Assembly: GCF_001688725.2 (NCBI RefSeq)
Contig: NZ_CP015401.2
Span: 4,720,001-4,784,000, forward strand
Direction of reading: 5' to 3'
Length of the DNA stretch: 64,000 nt
Origin: Bacteroides caecimuris
Lineage (GTDB): Bacteria; Bacteroidota; Bacteroidia; Bacteroidales; Bacteroidaceae
How positions within the stretch are numbered: position 1 is the first letter of the stretch; each line of letters opens with the position of its first letter. Below the pieces are notes generated by a model. It made no database searches, was not told the origin of the DNA, and worked only from the letters and a program-made list of their open reading frames with translations. Below, piece after piece: positions 44,893 to 53,818 of the stretch. Made by a program: the position numbers and the translations under genes.

Positions 44893-46023
44893 ATGAAAAA
44901 GTTATGTGTATGGGCAGTTGCCGCCCTTTTAATGGCAGCTTGTACTCCGAAAGCAGAAAAAGCTACGGATTCCGGTTTATTGCAGAGTAAATTCCAGACA
45001 GAAGTAGATGGAAAGAAGACTGATTTGTTCACTTTGCGTAACAAGAACAACATGGAAGTTTGTATCACGAACTTCGGTGGACGTATTGTTTCAGTGATGG
45101 TTCCCGACAAAGACGGACAGATGCGTGATGTTGTTCTCGGTTTCGATTCTATTCAGGACTATATCAGCAAGCCTTCGGATTTCGGTGCCACTATCGGACG
45201 TTATGCCAATCGTATCAATCAGGGACAGTTCACTTTGGATAGTGTAGAATATCAGCTTCCCCGCAATAACTACGGTCATTGTCTGCACGGCGGACCGCAA
45301 GGATTCCAATACCGGGTGTTTGATGCCGAATTGCTGAATCCGCAGGAATTGCAGTTGACTTACCGTGCAGCAGACGGTGAAGAAGGTTTTCCGGGAAACA
45401 TCACTTGTAAAGTGTTGATGAAACTGACGGACGATAATGCCATCGATATTCAATACGAAGCGGAAACAGACAAACCGACGATTGTAAATATGACCAACCA
45501 CTCTTATTTTAACCTTGAAGGCGATGCCGGCAACAACTCCGATCATTTGTTGATGGTGGATGCGGACTATTACACTCCGGTGGACAGCACCTTTATGACA
45601 ACTGGCGAGATTGTTCCGGTAGAAGGAACTCCGATGGATTTCCGCACCCTGACTCCGGTAGGCGAACGTATCAACGACTATGATTTCGTACAGTTGAAAA
45701 ATGGCAAAGGTTACGATCACAACTGGGTATTGAACACAAAAGGCGACGTAACCCGTAAATGCGCTTCTTTGAAATCACCGAAGACTGGTATCGTACTCGA
45801 CGTTTATACTAACGAACCGGGTATTCAGGTATATGCCGGCAACTTCCTCGATGGCTCACTGACAGGAAAGAAAGGCATTACTTACAACCAACGTGCTTCC
45901 GTATGTCTCGAAACACAGAAATATCCGGATACTCCGAACAAACCGGAATGGCCGTCGGCTGTGCTTCGCCCGGGCGAAAAGTATACAAGCCAATGTATCT
46001 TCAAATTCTCAGTTGATAAATAG
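44893..46023 (+). CDS. galM: Aldose 1-epimerase (mutarotase), lipoprotein
   Basis: The lipoprotein of 376 residues has a signal ending LLMAAC. Galactose-mutarotase family features are seen: NFGGRIVSVMVPDKDG, GRYANRINQGQF, the substrate-binding GHCLHGGPQGF, the catalytic His in VNMTNHSYFNLEG and the catalytic Glu in SVCLETQKYPDTPNKPEWP. It interconverts alpha and beta anomers of sugars released by the neighbouring hydrolases, outside the cytoplasm judging by the lipoprotein signal. It is followed by its own terminator. Confidence 0.93.
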   Translation: MKKLCVWAVAALLMAACTPKAEKATDSGLLQSKFQTEVDGKKTDLFTLRNKNNMEVCITNFGGRIVSVMVPDKDGQMRDVVLGFDSIQDYISKPSDFGATIGRYANRINQGQFTLDSVEYQLPRNNYGHCLHGGPQGFQYRVFDAELLNPQELQLTYRAADGEEGFPGNITCKVLMKLTDDNAIDIQYEAETDKPTIVNMTNHSYFNLEGDAGNNSDHLLMVDADYYTPVDSTFMTTGEIVPVEGTPMDFRTLTPVGERINDYDFVQLKNGKGYDHNWVLNTKGDVTRKCASLKSPKTGIVLDVYTNEPGIQVYAGNFLDGSLTGKKGITYNQRASVCLETQKYPDTPNKPEWPSAVLRPGEKYTSQCIFKFSVDK

Positions 46024-46048
46024 GTTATAAAGGCAGTTCATACCATTG

Positions 46049-46088
46049 AAGAACGGATTGTCTGATCAAAGATTATCCGTTCTTTATT
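46049..46088 (+). terminator. Hairpin terminator after aldose 1-epimerase
   Basis: AAGAACGGAT (46049-46058) pairs with ATCCGTTCTT (46075-46084), followed by TATTTT. Confidence 0.85.
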
Positions 46089-46163
46089 TTAATGTATTTG
46101 TTAGTGTTTAATTGAGTTTATAGGGAAACTAGGATAATTTCCGGAATCAGTAGAATAGACGAA

Positions 46164-48218
46164 ATGAAAAAAAATAAAACTACAAGGCTTTTTGCATCGA
46201 TACTGCTTGGAGTGGCGGTTACAGCTTGTGCGTCTGCTTCTTCTAGTGGTACGGTGACGGTAGTAGATCGACCGGACATACAGTCCGTCAATACCAATTA
46301 CATCGGGTATCGCGCTCCGCTTCGACCGTTGAATTTTATAAAGTTGCCGGTAGGCAGTATTCAGCCCGAAGGATGGGTGAAGAAGTATCTCGAATTGCAG
46401 CGCGACGGTCTGACCGGACACTTGGGAGAAATCAGCGCTTGGCTGGAAAAAAACAATAATGCCTGGTTGACAACCGGTGGCGATCACGGCTGGGAGGAAG
46501 TTCCTTACTGGCTCAAAGGGTATGGCAATCTAGCATATATCCTGAATGATCCGAAGATGATTGAAGAAACCAAATATTGGATTGAAGGTGTATTTGCCAG
46601 TCGTCAGCCGGATGGCTATTTCGGTCCGGTCAATGAACGTAACGGCAAACGCGAACTTTGGGCACAGATGATTATGCTCTGGTGTCTGCAATCTTATTAT
46701 GAGTATTCTCAAGATCAGCGTGTCATAGACCTGATGACGAATTACTTCAAGTGGCAGATGACCGTTCCCGACGACCAGCTTCTGGAAGATTATTGGGAGA
46801 ACAGCCGTGGCGGTGATAACATCATCAGTATCTACTGGCTTTACAACCATACCGGAGATGCTTTCCTGCTCGAACTGGCTGAGAAGATCCACCGTAACAC
46901 AGCCGACTGGACGAAATCCACCTCCTTGCCTAACTGGCACAATGTAAATATCGTCCAATGTTTCCGTGAACCTGCCACTTATTATATGCAGACCGGAGAT
47001 TCAGCGATGCTGAAAGCCTCTTATAATGTCCATCATCTGATACGGCGTACTTTTGGCCAGGTTCCCGGAGGTATGTTCGGTGCGGATGAGAATGCCCGTC
47101 TGGGATATATCGATCCCCGTCAGGGAGTGGAAACCTGCGGCTTGGTAGAACAAATGGCTTCCGACGAAATCATGCTTTGCATGACAGGCGATCCCATGTG
47201 GGCGGAACACTGTGAGGAAGTGGCGTTCAACTCTTATCCGGCTGCCGTGATGCCCGATTTCAAGGCATTGCGTTATATCACTTGTCCGAACCATGCCATC
47301 AGTGATTCGAAGAATCATCATCCGGGCATTGACAATCGTGGTCCGTTCCTTTCGATGAATCCTTTCAGCAGTCGTTGCTGCCAACACAACCATGCACAGG
47401 GCTGGCCTTACTTCACCGAACATCTGGTACTGGCAACTCCCGACAACGGAGTGGCAACAGCTATTTATGCAGCTTGCAAAGCTACAGTGAAAGTGGGCGA
47501 CGGAAAGGAAATCACTCTCCGTGAAGAGACAAATTATCCCTTTGAAGAAGGCATCACTTTCACTGTTTCTACCGATGAAAAGGTTGCTTTCCCATTTTAT
47601 CTTCGTATTCCTTCATGGACTCAAAAGGCGGAAGTACGGGTGAATGGCAAGAAGGTAAGTGCAGCTCCTGTAGCGGGAAAATATCTTTGCATCAATCGCG
47701 AGTGGGCGAATGGTGATCGTGTGGAATTGACGCTTCCGATGTCTTTGTCTATGCGTACTTGGCAGGTGAATAAAAACAGCGTAAGCGTAGATTACGGACC
47801 TTTGACTTTGTCTCTCAAGATTGCAGAGAAATATGTAGAGAAAGACAGCCGCGAGACTGCTATCGGCGATTCGAAATGGCAGAAAGGTGCTGATCCCCGG
47901 AAATGGCCTACTACTGAGATCTATCCGGATAGCCCCTGGAATTATTCGTTGGTATTGGATAAGAAAGAACCTTTGAAGAATTTCAAGGTCATCCGTAAAT
48001 CTTGGCCGGCTGACAACTATCCTTTCACAGTAGCCAGTGTACCTTTAGAAGTAAAAGCTATCGGTCGTCCGGTTCCTGAATGGAAGATAGACGAAACGGG
48101 ATTGTGTGGCGTATTGCCGGAAGAAGATGCGGTGAAAGGTGATAAAGAAGAAATAACATTGATCCCTATGGGTGCAGCACGGTTGAGAATCTCTGCGTTC
48201 CCGAACACAAAAGAATAA
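46164..48218 (+). CDS. GH127-like beta-L-arabinofuranosidase (DUF1680)
   Basis: The lipoprotein of 684 residues has a signal ending VAVTAC. DUF1680 features: QPEGWVKKYLELQRDGLTGHL, EVPYWLKGYGNLAYIL and ASRQPDGYFGP. The zinc-ligand pattern of GH127 is apparent: Glu and Cys in GVETCGLVEQMASDE and the Cys pair in SSRCCQHNHAQGWPYF. In characterised GH127 enzymes the Cys ligand is the nucleophile. Related families (GH146 and others) share this fold, so the assignment is to the group. It is followed 26 bp later by an acyltransferase gene. Confidence 0.85.
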   Translation: MKKNKTTRLFASILLGVAVTACASASSSGTVTVVDRPDIQSVNTNYIGYRAPLRPLNFIKLPVGSIQPEGWVKKYLELQRDGLTGHLGEISAWLEKNNNAWLTTGGDHGWEEVPYWLKGYGNLAYILNDPKMIEETKYWIEGVFASRQPDGYFGPVNERNGKRELWAQMIMLWCLQSYYEYSQDQRVIDLMTNYFKWQMTVPDDQLLEDYWENSRGGDNIISIYWLYNHTGDAFLLELAEKIHRNTADWTKSTSLPNWHNVNIVQCFREPATYYMQTGDSAMLKASYNVHHLIRRTFGQVPGGMFGADENARLGYIDPRQGVETCGLVEQMASDEIMLCMTGDPMWAEHCEEVAFNSYPAAVMPDFKALRYITCPNHAISDSKNHHPGIDNRGPFLSMNPFSSRCCQHNHAQGWPYFTEHLVLATPDNGVATAIYAACKATVKVGDGKEITLREETNYPFEEGITFTVSTDEKVAFPFYLRIPSWTQKAEVRVNGKKVSAAPVAGKYLCINREWANGDRVELTLPMSLSMRTWQVNKNSVSVDYGPLTLSLKIAEKYVEKDSRETAIGDSKWQKGADPRKWPTTEIYPDSPWNYSLVLDKKEPLKNFKVIRKSWPADNYPFTVASVPLEVKAIGRPVPEWKIDETGLCGVLPEEDAVKGDKEEITLIPMGAARLRISAFPNTKE

Positions 48219-48244
48219 ATTAACAACTAGAAAACTTAGAATAA

Positions 48245-49333
48245 ATGAAACGTATTGTTTTTTTAGACTACATCCGTGTGTTTGCATGCTTTCTCGTCAT
48301 CCTTGTTCATGCCAGCGAGAATTTCTACGGTGCTCCCGGATCCACCGATATGGCAGGACCGCAGTCTTTTCTTGCAAATGAAACAGATAGGCTATGGGTA
48401 TCAGTGTACGATGGTTTTTCACGTATGGCAGTACCCCTGTTCATGATAGTCTCCGCCTTCCTGCTTGCACCGATGAAGGAAGAGCAGTCTATGTGGCAAT
48501 TCTATCGCCAGCGCTGTCTTCGCATCCTTCCGCCGTTTTTCATATTCATGATACTGTACAGCACTCTACCTATGTTGTGGGGACAGATAGACGGAGAAAC
48601 ATCTATGAAGGACTTGTCGCGGATATTCCTGAATTTCCCGACGCTAGCCGGGCACTTGTGGTTTATGTATCCTCTGATAAGCCTTTACTTGTTTATCCCT
48701 ATGATATCCCCCTGGTTGAGAAAAGCCACAGCTAAAGAAGAACGTTTCTTTATAGGCCTGTTCGTGTTGTCAACCTGTATGCCTTATCTCAATCGTTGGT
48801 GCGGTGAAGTGTGGGGACAATGTTTCTGGAATGAATACCACATGTTGTGGTACTTCTCCGGTTATCTGGGCTATCTTGTTCTGGCACATTACATTCGTGT
48901 ACACCTTACTTGGAACCGTTCCAAACGTTTCACTGTAGGAATCATTTTAATGGTGATCGGTGCTGTATGGACTATTTATTCATTCTATGTGCAGGCTATA
49001 CCCGGCGTACTCCATTCCACACCTGTAATAGAAATAGGATGGGCTTTCTGTACCATCAACTGTGTGCTTCTCACAACGGGTACATTCCTTATGTTTACAT
49101 GTATCGAACGTCCGCAAGCTCCCAAGTTGGTGACGGAAACATCGAAACTTAGCTATGGTATGTACCTTATGCACATATTCTGGCTCGGACTGTGGGTGAC
49201 TGTGTTCAAAAACACGTTGGCACTTCCCACTGTTGCCGCTATACCCTGTATCGCAGTGGTTACGTTTATCTGTTGTTTGGTAACAACTAAAATCATTTCG
49301 TTTATACCGGGCAGCAAATGGATAGTAGGATAA
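48245..49333 (+). CDS. Acyltransferase family 3 integral membrane protein
   Basis: This 362-residue protein has around ten hydrophobic segments and the family start FLDYIRVFACFLVILVHASENFYG, with the conserved His. Further motifs are FSRMAVPLFMIVSAFLLAP and the RQRCLRILPPFFIFM basic loop. Such enzymes O-acylate surface or exported glycans. Its place after the GH127-like gene may be coincidental; it could modify the cell's own glycans. A long hairpin terminator follows. Confidence 0.9.
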   Translation: MKRIVFLDYIRVFACFLVILVHASENFYGAPGSTDMAGPQSFLANETDRLWVSVYDGFSRMAVPLFMIVSAFLLAPMKEEQSMWQFYRQRCLRILPPFFIFMILYSTLPMLWGQIDGETSMKDLSRIFLNFPTLAGHLWFMYPLISLYLFIPMISPWLRKATAKEERFFIGLFVLSTCMPYLNRWCGEVWGQCFWNEYHMLWYFSGYLGYLVLAHYIRVHLTWNRSKRFTVGIILMVIGAVWTIYSFYVQAIPGVLHSTPVIEIGWAFCTINCVLLTTGTFLMFTCIERPQAPKLVTETSKLSYGMYLMHIFWLGLWVTVFKNTLALPTVAAIPCIAVVTFICCLVTTKIISFIPGSKWIVG

Positions 49334-49342
49334 CTGTCCGGA

Positions 49343-49405
49343 AATAGTAAGAATCTGAATAGATAATCATGTTTTTTCTGATTTTCTATTCAGATTCTTA
49401 TTATT
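49343..49405 (+). terminator. Long-stem terminator after acyltransferase
   Basis: TAAGAATCTGAATAGA pairs with TCTATTCAGATTCTTA, extended by AATA/TATT around a single mismatch, with a ~21-base loop. A T-rich stretch follows. Confidence 0.85.
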
Positions 49406-49775
49406 TGTTTTCACACTACTGTTATCGCATTCCTTATTTTCTTTTTTTCAGAAGTCGGCTTCTTATTGTCCTTTTCTCTATTTTTTATCGTATCTTTGAC
49501 GAAGCAGGGAAAACGCACGATCGTTAATTATCTAATAACCAGCATTTATCTTTTCTTCTCAAAACTTATTTGATGGCAAAACTCTTTTATATCTAATAAA
49601 TAAAGTCTTCCTACTTTCTTTTCCTCCTATAGACGTGTCACAACTTCCCATTGTCATGTTACCTATTGGTTTCATCCTTTTTTTTATCTTCGTGGTTCTT
49701 CAATTGATATATTGATTATTTATATTGTATACCTTCTAGTATTTCATTATCTTCACGCCTAAATAATAAATAGTA
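49406..49775. other. Intergenic stretch and left end of the second ISAs1 element
   Basis: There is no gene. The stretch holds a promoter-like sequence (49466-49498), one copy of the IS target duplication (49495-49504) and the AT-rich 5' end of the IS before the transposase start. Confidence 0.6.
49466..49498 (+). promoter_or_regulatory. Candidate promoter cut off from the HU-like gene by the IS
   Basis: TTG at 49466-49468 and TATCTTTG at 49491-49498 are 22 bases apart. The IS target duplication begins inside the -7 box (TTTG), so the right-hand copy at 51086 has lost the TATC half. Confidence 0.45.
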
Positions 49776-51085
49776 ATGGATAAGATTGCAAAAGATTTTT
49801 TAATAAATGACGAATTGGCGCGTCATATGGCCAGTATGTCTGAAGCTATTGATACAATCGACCCACGTGAAAAGAATAAAGTCACTTATTCGGGCAAATT
49901 GATAATGCTTGTCACTTTATCAGGTATTTTTTGTGATTGTCAGAGTTGGAATGATATAGCAGACTTCGCCCGTTATAAGAAAGATTTTCTTAGAAGATTC
50001 ATACCGGACTTAGAAACTACCCCGTCACATGATACATTACGCCGATTTTTTTGTATCATAAAAACGGAAAAATTAGAGAGTTGTTACAGAGAATGGGCCC
50101 GTAATATGAGGGGGGATTCACCATCCATAGAAGATTGTGACTGGTCGAAAGTTCAAATTAATGAGGGAAATGACCTTTATACGAATAGACATATAGCTAT
50201 TGACGGAAAAACGATCCGTGGTGCCATCAATGCTGATAAACTGGTACAAGAGTCAGCGGGTAAAATAACAAAGGAGCAGGCATCAGTAGCCAAACTTCAT
50301 GTTGTCAGTGCCTTTCTTTCTGATATGAGTCTGTCATTAGGGCAGGAACGGGTCTCAATAAAAGAGAATGAAATAGTAGCAATACCCAAATTACTGGACG
50401 ACATTGATATACGACAAGGAGATGTAGTTACCATCGATGCACTTGGTACCCAAAAGAAAATTGTAGAAAAAATAGTAGAGAAACAAGCCGATTATCTTTT
50501 AGAGGTGAAAGACAACCATTTAAAACTAAGGGAAAATATCGAAAACGATGCAGAGTACTTGCTAATTTCCGGAAGAAAAAATGATTTTATCAAAAGAGCT
50601 GAAGAAACCACAGAAGGTCATGGATTTATGGTGACAAGGACCTGCATATCCTGCTCTGAGCCCAGTAGATTAGGGTTCTGTTATCGCGATTGGAAGAATC
50701 TTAGGACTTATGGAATGATAAAGACCGAGAAAATAAATATAGCCACAGGAGAAATACAAAATGAGAAACATTGTTTCATCTCTTCATTAGTGAACAATCC
50801 AGAGCTTATTCTTAAATATAAGAGAAAGCATTGGGCGGTAGAAAATGGATTGCATTGGCAATTGGATGTTACATTTAATGAAGATGATGGAAGAAAAATG
50901 ATGAATTCGGCACAAAACTTTTCCACTTTAACGAAAATGGCATTGACCATTTTGAAGAATTATCAGGATGAAGACAAGAAGACTTCGGTCAATAGGAAAA
51001 GGAAGAAGGCAGGATGGAGTGATGAGTACTTAACTAATTTGATAGATACCTTTATTAAAGCCTTTTAAATCGTGCGTTTTCCCTG
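49505..51085 (+). mobile_element. ISAs1-family insertion sequence with perfect ends
   Basis: Perfect 17-bp terminal inverted repeats CAGGGAAAACGCACGAT occur at both ends. A perfect 10-bp direct target duplication TTTGACGAAG lies at 49495-49504 and 51086-51095. The element is 1581 bp long with one transposase gene and looks intact and recent. Confidence 0.97.
49776..51068 (+). CDS. ISAs1-family DDE transposase (long form)
   Basis: This 430-residue transposase is longer than the one at 13079 by N-terminal and internal stretches. The DDE motifs are HIAIDGKTIRGAIN, VTIDALGTQKK and KHWAVENGLHWQLDVTFNEDDGRKM. It fills the element at 49505-51085 and is complete, so it may be active. Confidence 0.95.
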   Translation: MDKIAKDFLINDELARHMASMSEAIDTIDPREKNKVTYSGKLIMLVTLSGIFCDCQSWNDIADFARYKKDFLRRFIPDLETTPSHDTLRRFFCIIKTEKLESCYREWARNMRGDSPSIEDCDWSKVQINEGNDLYTNRHIAIDGKTIRGAINADKLVQESAGKITKEQASVAKLHVVSAFLSDMSLSLGQERVSIKENEIVAIPKLLDDIDIRQGDVVTIDALGTQKKIVEKIVEKQADYLLEVKDNHLKLRENIENDAEYLLISGRKNDFIKRAEETTEGHGFMVTRTCISCSEPSRLGFCYRDWKNLRTYGMIKTEKINIATGEIQNEKHCFISSLVNNPELILKYKRKHWAVENGLHWQLDVTFNEDDGRKMMNSAQNFSTLTKMALTILKNYQDEDKKTSVNRKRKKAGWSDEYLTNLIDTFIKAF

Positions 51086-51247
51086 TTTGACGAAGAGTTA
51101 TTGTTGATTCACTTTCGTTGTTCAATCAAATGACAAGAGTGATTTAATTGGATAACGATTGTGGTTTAAATGAACCACGCCGGTGGTTTGATGATAACCT
51201 TAAAATTTTTGCATGAAATATATTCACTATCAAAACATTAACTGCTA

Positions 51248-51883
51248 ATGGCTATACTTTACGATTGGTATGAGAATCCCGGTGAGTCCGACGATTCGGA
51301 AGAGAAAGGTTTGCATCCCCGCATTTTTTTGAATGGTAAGGTGGGAACGGATAAACTGTGCCGTATGATTCACGGGCGCAGTTCGCTTTCCGTAGGTGAT
51401 GTAAAAAATGCGTTCGAGATGCTTGCCCAAATTTGTGGTGAAGAACTGCGCGAGGGCCGTGAGGTGCATATTGAGGGACTTGGCTATTTTGCTCCCATCT
51501 TGCGGAGTACGCAAAAAGTGACTCGCAGCACTAAGAACAAATCATCGAAAATGGAGTTGAAAACAATCGGTTTCCGTCCCGATGCCCGTTTGCGGGGAGA
51601 ACTTAGAGGCGCTAAAGTCAGCCGGAGCAAATATGCACGCCATTCGGAATCCTTGTCGGCAGTGGAGATAGATAGGCGGCTGAAGGAATATTTCGCCAAT
51701 CATGACGTAATGCTTCGTTACGATTTTCAGGAAGTATGTTGCATGACACGGACTACGGCTAACCGTCATCTCCGGCGATTGCTGGAAGAAGGCAAATTAA
51801 AAAATATCGGCAAGCGTATGCAGCCGATTTATGTGGCTGCGGCAGGCTATTACGGGGTGTCTTGCGATGTGCTCCGGCGGTAA
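51248..51883 (+). CDS. HU-like DNA-binding protein with C-terminal helix-turn-helix
   Basis: This protein of 211 residues has an N-terminal half that fits the HU/IHF-like HU-HIG type of Bacteroidetes (FLNGKVGTDKLCRMIHGRSSLSVGDVKNAFEMLAQICGEELREGREVHIEGLGYFAPIL). The C-terminal half looks like a winged helix (RLKEYFANHDVMLRYDFQEVCCMTRTTANRHLRRLLEEGKLKNIG). It probably binds DNA as a nucleoid or regulatory protein. The ISAs1 element has entered its upstream region. A weak AATTTTTG box at 51204-51211 and an inverted GTGGTT/AACCAC pair at 51168-51186 might still drive or control it. Confidence 0.85.
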   Translation: MAILYDWYENPGESDDSEEKGLHPRIFLNGKVGTDKLCRMIHGRSSLSVGDVKNAFEMLAQICGEELREGREVHIEGLGYFAPILRSTQKVTRSTKNKSSKMELKTIGFRPDARLRGELRGAKVSRSKYARHSESLSAVEIDRRLKEYFANHDVMLRYDFQEVCCMTRTTANRHLRRLLEEGKLKNIGKRMQPIYVAAAGYYGVSCDVLRR

Positions 51884-51922
51884 GCGGAAACGATTTGAGT
51901 AAGCGTCGGTTTGAAGTGTGTC

Positions 51923-52026
51923 GGTGAAAGTGGTGAAAGCGTGATAGAAGGGCTTTTGCATGGTCGCTTTCACCCGCTTTCCTGCTCTGGGCGGAGGTTT
52001 CGGGAAGAAGGTGAAAGCGGTGAAGG
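51923..52026. repeat. GGTGAAAGCG repeat cluster
   Basis: GGTGAAAGCG occurs at 51932-51941 and 52010-52019 and inverted (CGCTTTCACC) at 51965-51974; near-copies (GGTGAAAGT at 51923) are adjacent. The first and inverted copies could form a 10-bp stem. No ORF covers it. Confidence 0.6.
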
Positions 52027-52124
52027 CTGTAGTCTTATAGATGATTTACTTTCATTTTTCTGATTGAATAGTAAGGCTTTTGGGGCTATCTGCTAAATTG
52101 ATAATATCTCTGCTTAGAGGGGGA

Positions 52125-52541
52125 TTATTTAATAGCATCGAACTTCAGTGTCCCGTTGACGTAGATAATTTTCAAAGTACGGTTGCCCTTTATTCCCATA
52201 TCAATGAAACTGACCTTGTATAAACCATTTCCCAATGCAACTACTGATGTTACTTTAGATATGTCGTTTGGTCCGTCTTGAAGAGTACCAGTTCGGAAGT
52301 TCCATATCGCATATCCTTCGCCGTCAAACTCGTACTTGTCTTTCAGTTGCTTTTGCAATTTGGCAGTACAATGTTTTTTTACTGCCGGAACATAATTCTT
52401 TGTTCCAAAAACGTAGTTTGCGTAGAAATCTTTGATGAACTGAATGGTTTTGGTATTGTCCTCGAGACAACAAGCTTGAATTTGTATGGATTGTAGGGCA
52501 AATCCTAGATGAATGATATATAAAAATAAAATCTTTTTCAT
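52125..52541 (-). CDS. Small secreted protein, DUF3828-like
   Basis: This protein of 138 residues starts MKKILFLYIIHLGFALQSIQIQA. An ATG two codons upstream (52547) is possible. A helical pair (TIQFIKDFYANYVFG, VKKHCTAKLQKQLKDKYEF) followed by beta-strands (VTSVVALGNGLYKVSFID) resembles small NTF2-like DUF3828 proteins. Function is unknown. It is monocistronic by appearance. Confidence 0.6.
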   Translation of the reverse strand: MKKILFLYIIHLGFALQSIQIQACCLEDNTKTIQFIKDFYANYVFGTKNYVPAVKKHCTAKLQKQLKDKYEFDGEGYAIWNFRTGTLQDGPNDISKVTSVVALGNGLYKVSFIDMGIKGNRTLKIIYVNGTLKFDAIK

Positions 52542-52665
52542 ATTCATATATTTATGTATTTTGAAAATCTTAATTTAGATTGCGACGCAATTGCAATAGC
52601 GTCTTAATATTGACGGACAAAGATACAAAAAGAAACGTAGACTGAAAAAATACTATCAGATTCTT

Positions 52666-52693
52666 TATATTTGTATTTCTTTTCTTATATTTG
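52666..52693 (+). promoter_or_regulatory. Tandem TATATTTG boxes
   Basis: Two TATATTTG boxes at 52666-52673 and 52686-52693, exactly 20 bp apart, precede the membrane-HTH gene. Either could be a -7 element. The second excludes a GTG start at 52693. Confidence 0.5.
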
Positions 52694-52710
52694 TGATTCA
52701 AGAGCATAAG

Positions 52711-53520
52711 ATGTGGAAAATGATGAAACAGTCTATTTATTCTTTTAAACAATTACTGTCAGGAGGCTTGCTTTGTTGCGCGATTCTGTTGGCAGCCTAT
52801 ATGTTTCAGGCATTTTTCCCTGAAATGTATGTTGATGCGTTTTCATCTTCCATACATCTTTCAATGTGGCTGACACTCTTTGTGAGAGCATTATTGTGGA
52901 CATTCCGTGAGAGGGAGGCACATGGTATACCTTCCGAAATAACGGACTGGCAGTGTATCGCTGCTTTTCTTTTAATTACAGCAGATCAGATATATATCGT
53001 TATGCCAAAAGAAATACATCAGGAGGTGGCACCGGCATTGTCTACCTATACAATTCCTACTTTAGTGGTGGTTGGCATATTGATAGCCGGTATAATTAAG
53101 TATTCGATTTTATTATATCAAAAATTGCAGAATGAACGACAACAATCTATTATTCAATCTCAAAAGTTGCAGCAATTGCTGACTTCTCCTTTATCTGTCC
53201 AGAGAAGTATTTCTTTAGTTCGTAAATTGATAGAGAATAAATCTATAGCTCAATTGTCTGTCCAAGACTATCTATCATTGGTAGAAGGGTGTAGAACGAT
53301 AGATCCTGGCTTTTTTGGTTGGTTGAAGTCTCAAAACTTTCAGCTTCCTCCACGAGATATTGTATTATGCATATTGATTCGAATGTATAAAACCAAAGAA
53401 GAGATACTATCTGTTTTATGTATAAGCGACGGATCTTATCGCACTATGCGATCACGTGTCCGAAAGCGTTTAGGGATTGTAGATAAAGAATTGGAGGCTT
53501 TTTTACGGGATATTGATTAA
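52711..53520 (+). CDS. Membrane-anchored helix-turn-helix protein
   Basis: The protein has about 269 residues; starts at 52720 and 52723 are also possible. Hydrophobic segments occur near residues 12-35, 50-65, 82-100 and 115-135, then a coiled-coil-prone stretch (YQKLQNERQQSIIQSQKLQQLL). The C-terminal cytoplasmic domain has a sigma-region-4/LuxR-like helix-turn-helix (LPPRDIVLCILIRMYKTKEEILSVLCISDGSYRTMRSRVRKRLGI). This layout suggests a regulator that senses at the membrane and binds DNA; no ligand or target is evident. It lies upstream of, and may control, the lipoprotein genes that follow, but that is inference. Confidence 0.7.
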   Translation: MWKMMKQSIYSFKQLLSGGLLCCAILLAAYMFQAFFPEMYVDAFSSSIHLSMWLTLFVRALLWTFREREAHGIPSEITDWQCIAAFLLITADQIYIVMPKEIHQEVAPALSTYTIPTLVVVGILIAGIIKYSILLYQKLQNERQQSIIQSQKLQQLLTSPLSVQRSISLVRKLIENKSIAQLSVQDYLSLVEGCRTIDPGFFGWLKSQNFQLPPRDIVLCILIRMYKTKEEILSVLCISDGSYRTMRSRVRKRLGIVDKELEAFLRDID

Positions 53521-53533
53521 TTGTTTTTTATCT

Positions 53534-53818
53534 TTATGTATTTAATATTTCTATTAGTTTGACGAAAGACTTAATTGTTGCAAGCATTCCTGACATCGCT
53601 GCACAATAAAACCATACTCGTTTATTAGAATATGATTTTTCTGGCATACATTTGATTGCGCCTATTGTTAGTATGATCCATGAAAGAAAATCGAAGAAAC
53701 GGATGAGAAACAGTTGAATAATGGGATCAATGTTATCTATAAAAAGATCTAGATAACACATGCTGATACAAACAGCACATGTACTGCAATAAAGTATAAT
53801 ATAGCGAATCATTGTCAT
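53534..53818 (-). CDS. Small membrane protein of unknown function
   Basis: This protein of 94 residues has three likely transmembrane segments (IIQLFLIRFFDFLSWIILTIGAI and flanking ones). Its ATG overlaps the stop of the upstream lipoprotein gene by four bases, indicating translational coupling. No family is recognised. Confidence 0.6.
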   Translation of the reverse strand: MTMIRYIILYCSTCAVCISMCYLDLFIDNIDPIIQLFLIRFFDFLSWIILTIGAIKCMPEKSYSNKRVWFYCAAMSGMLATIKSFVKLIEILNT

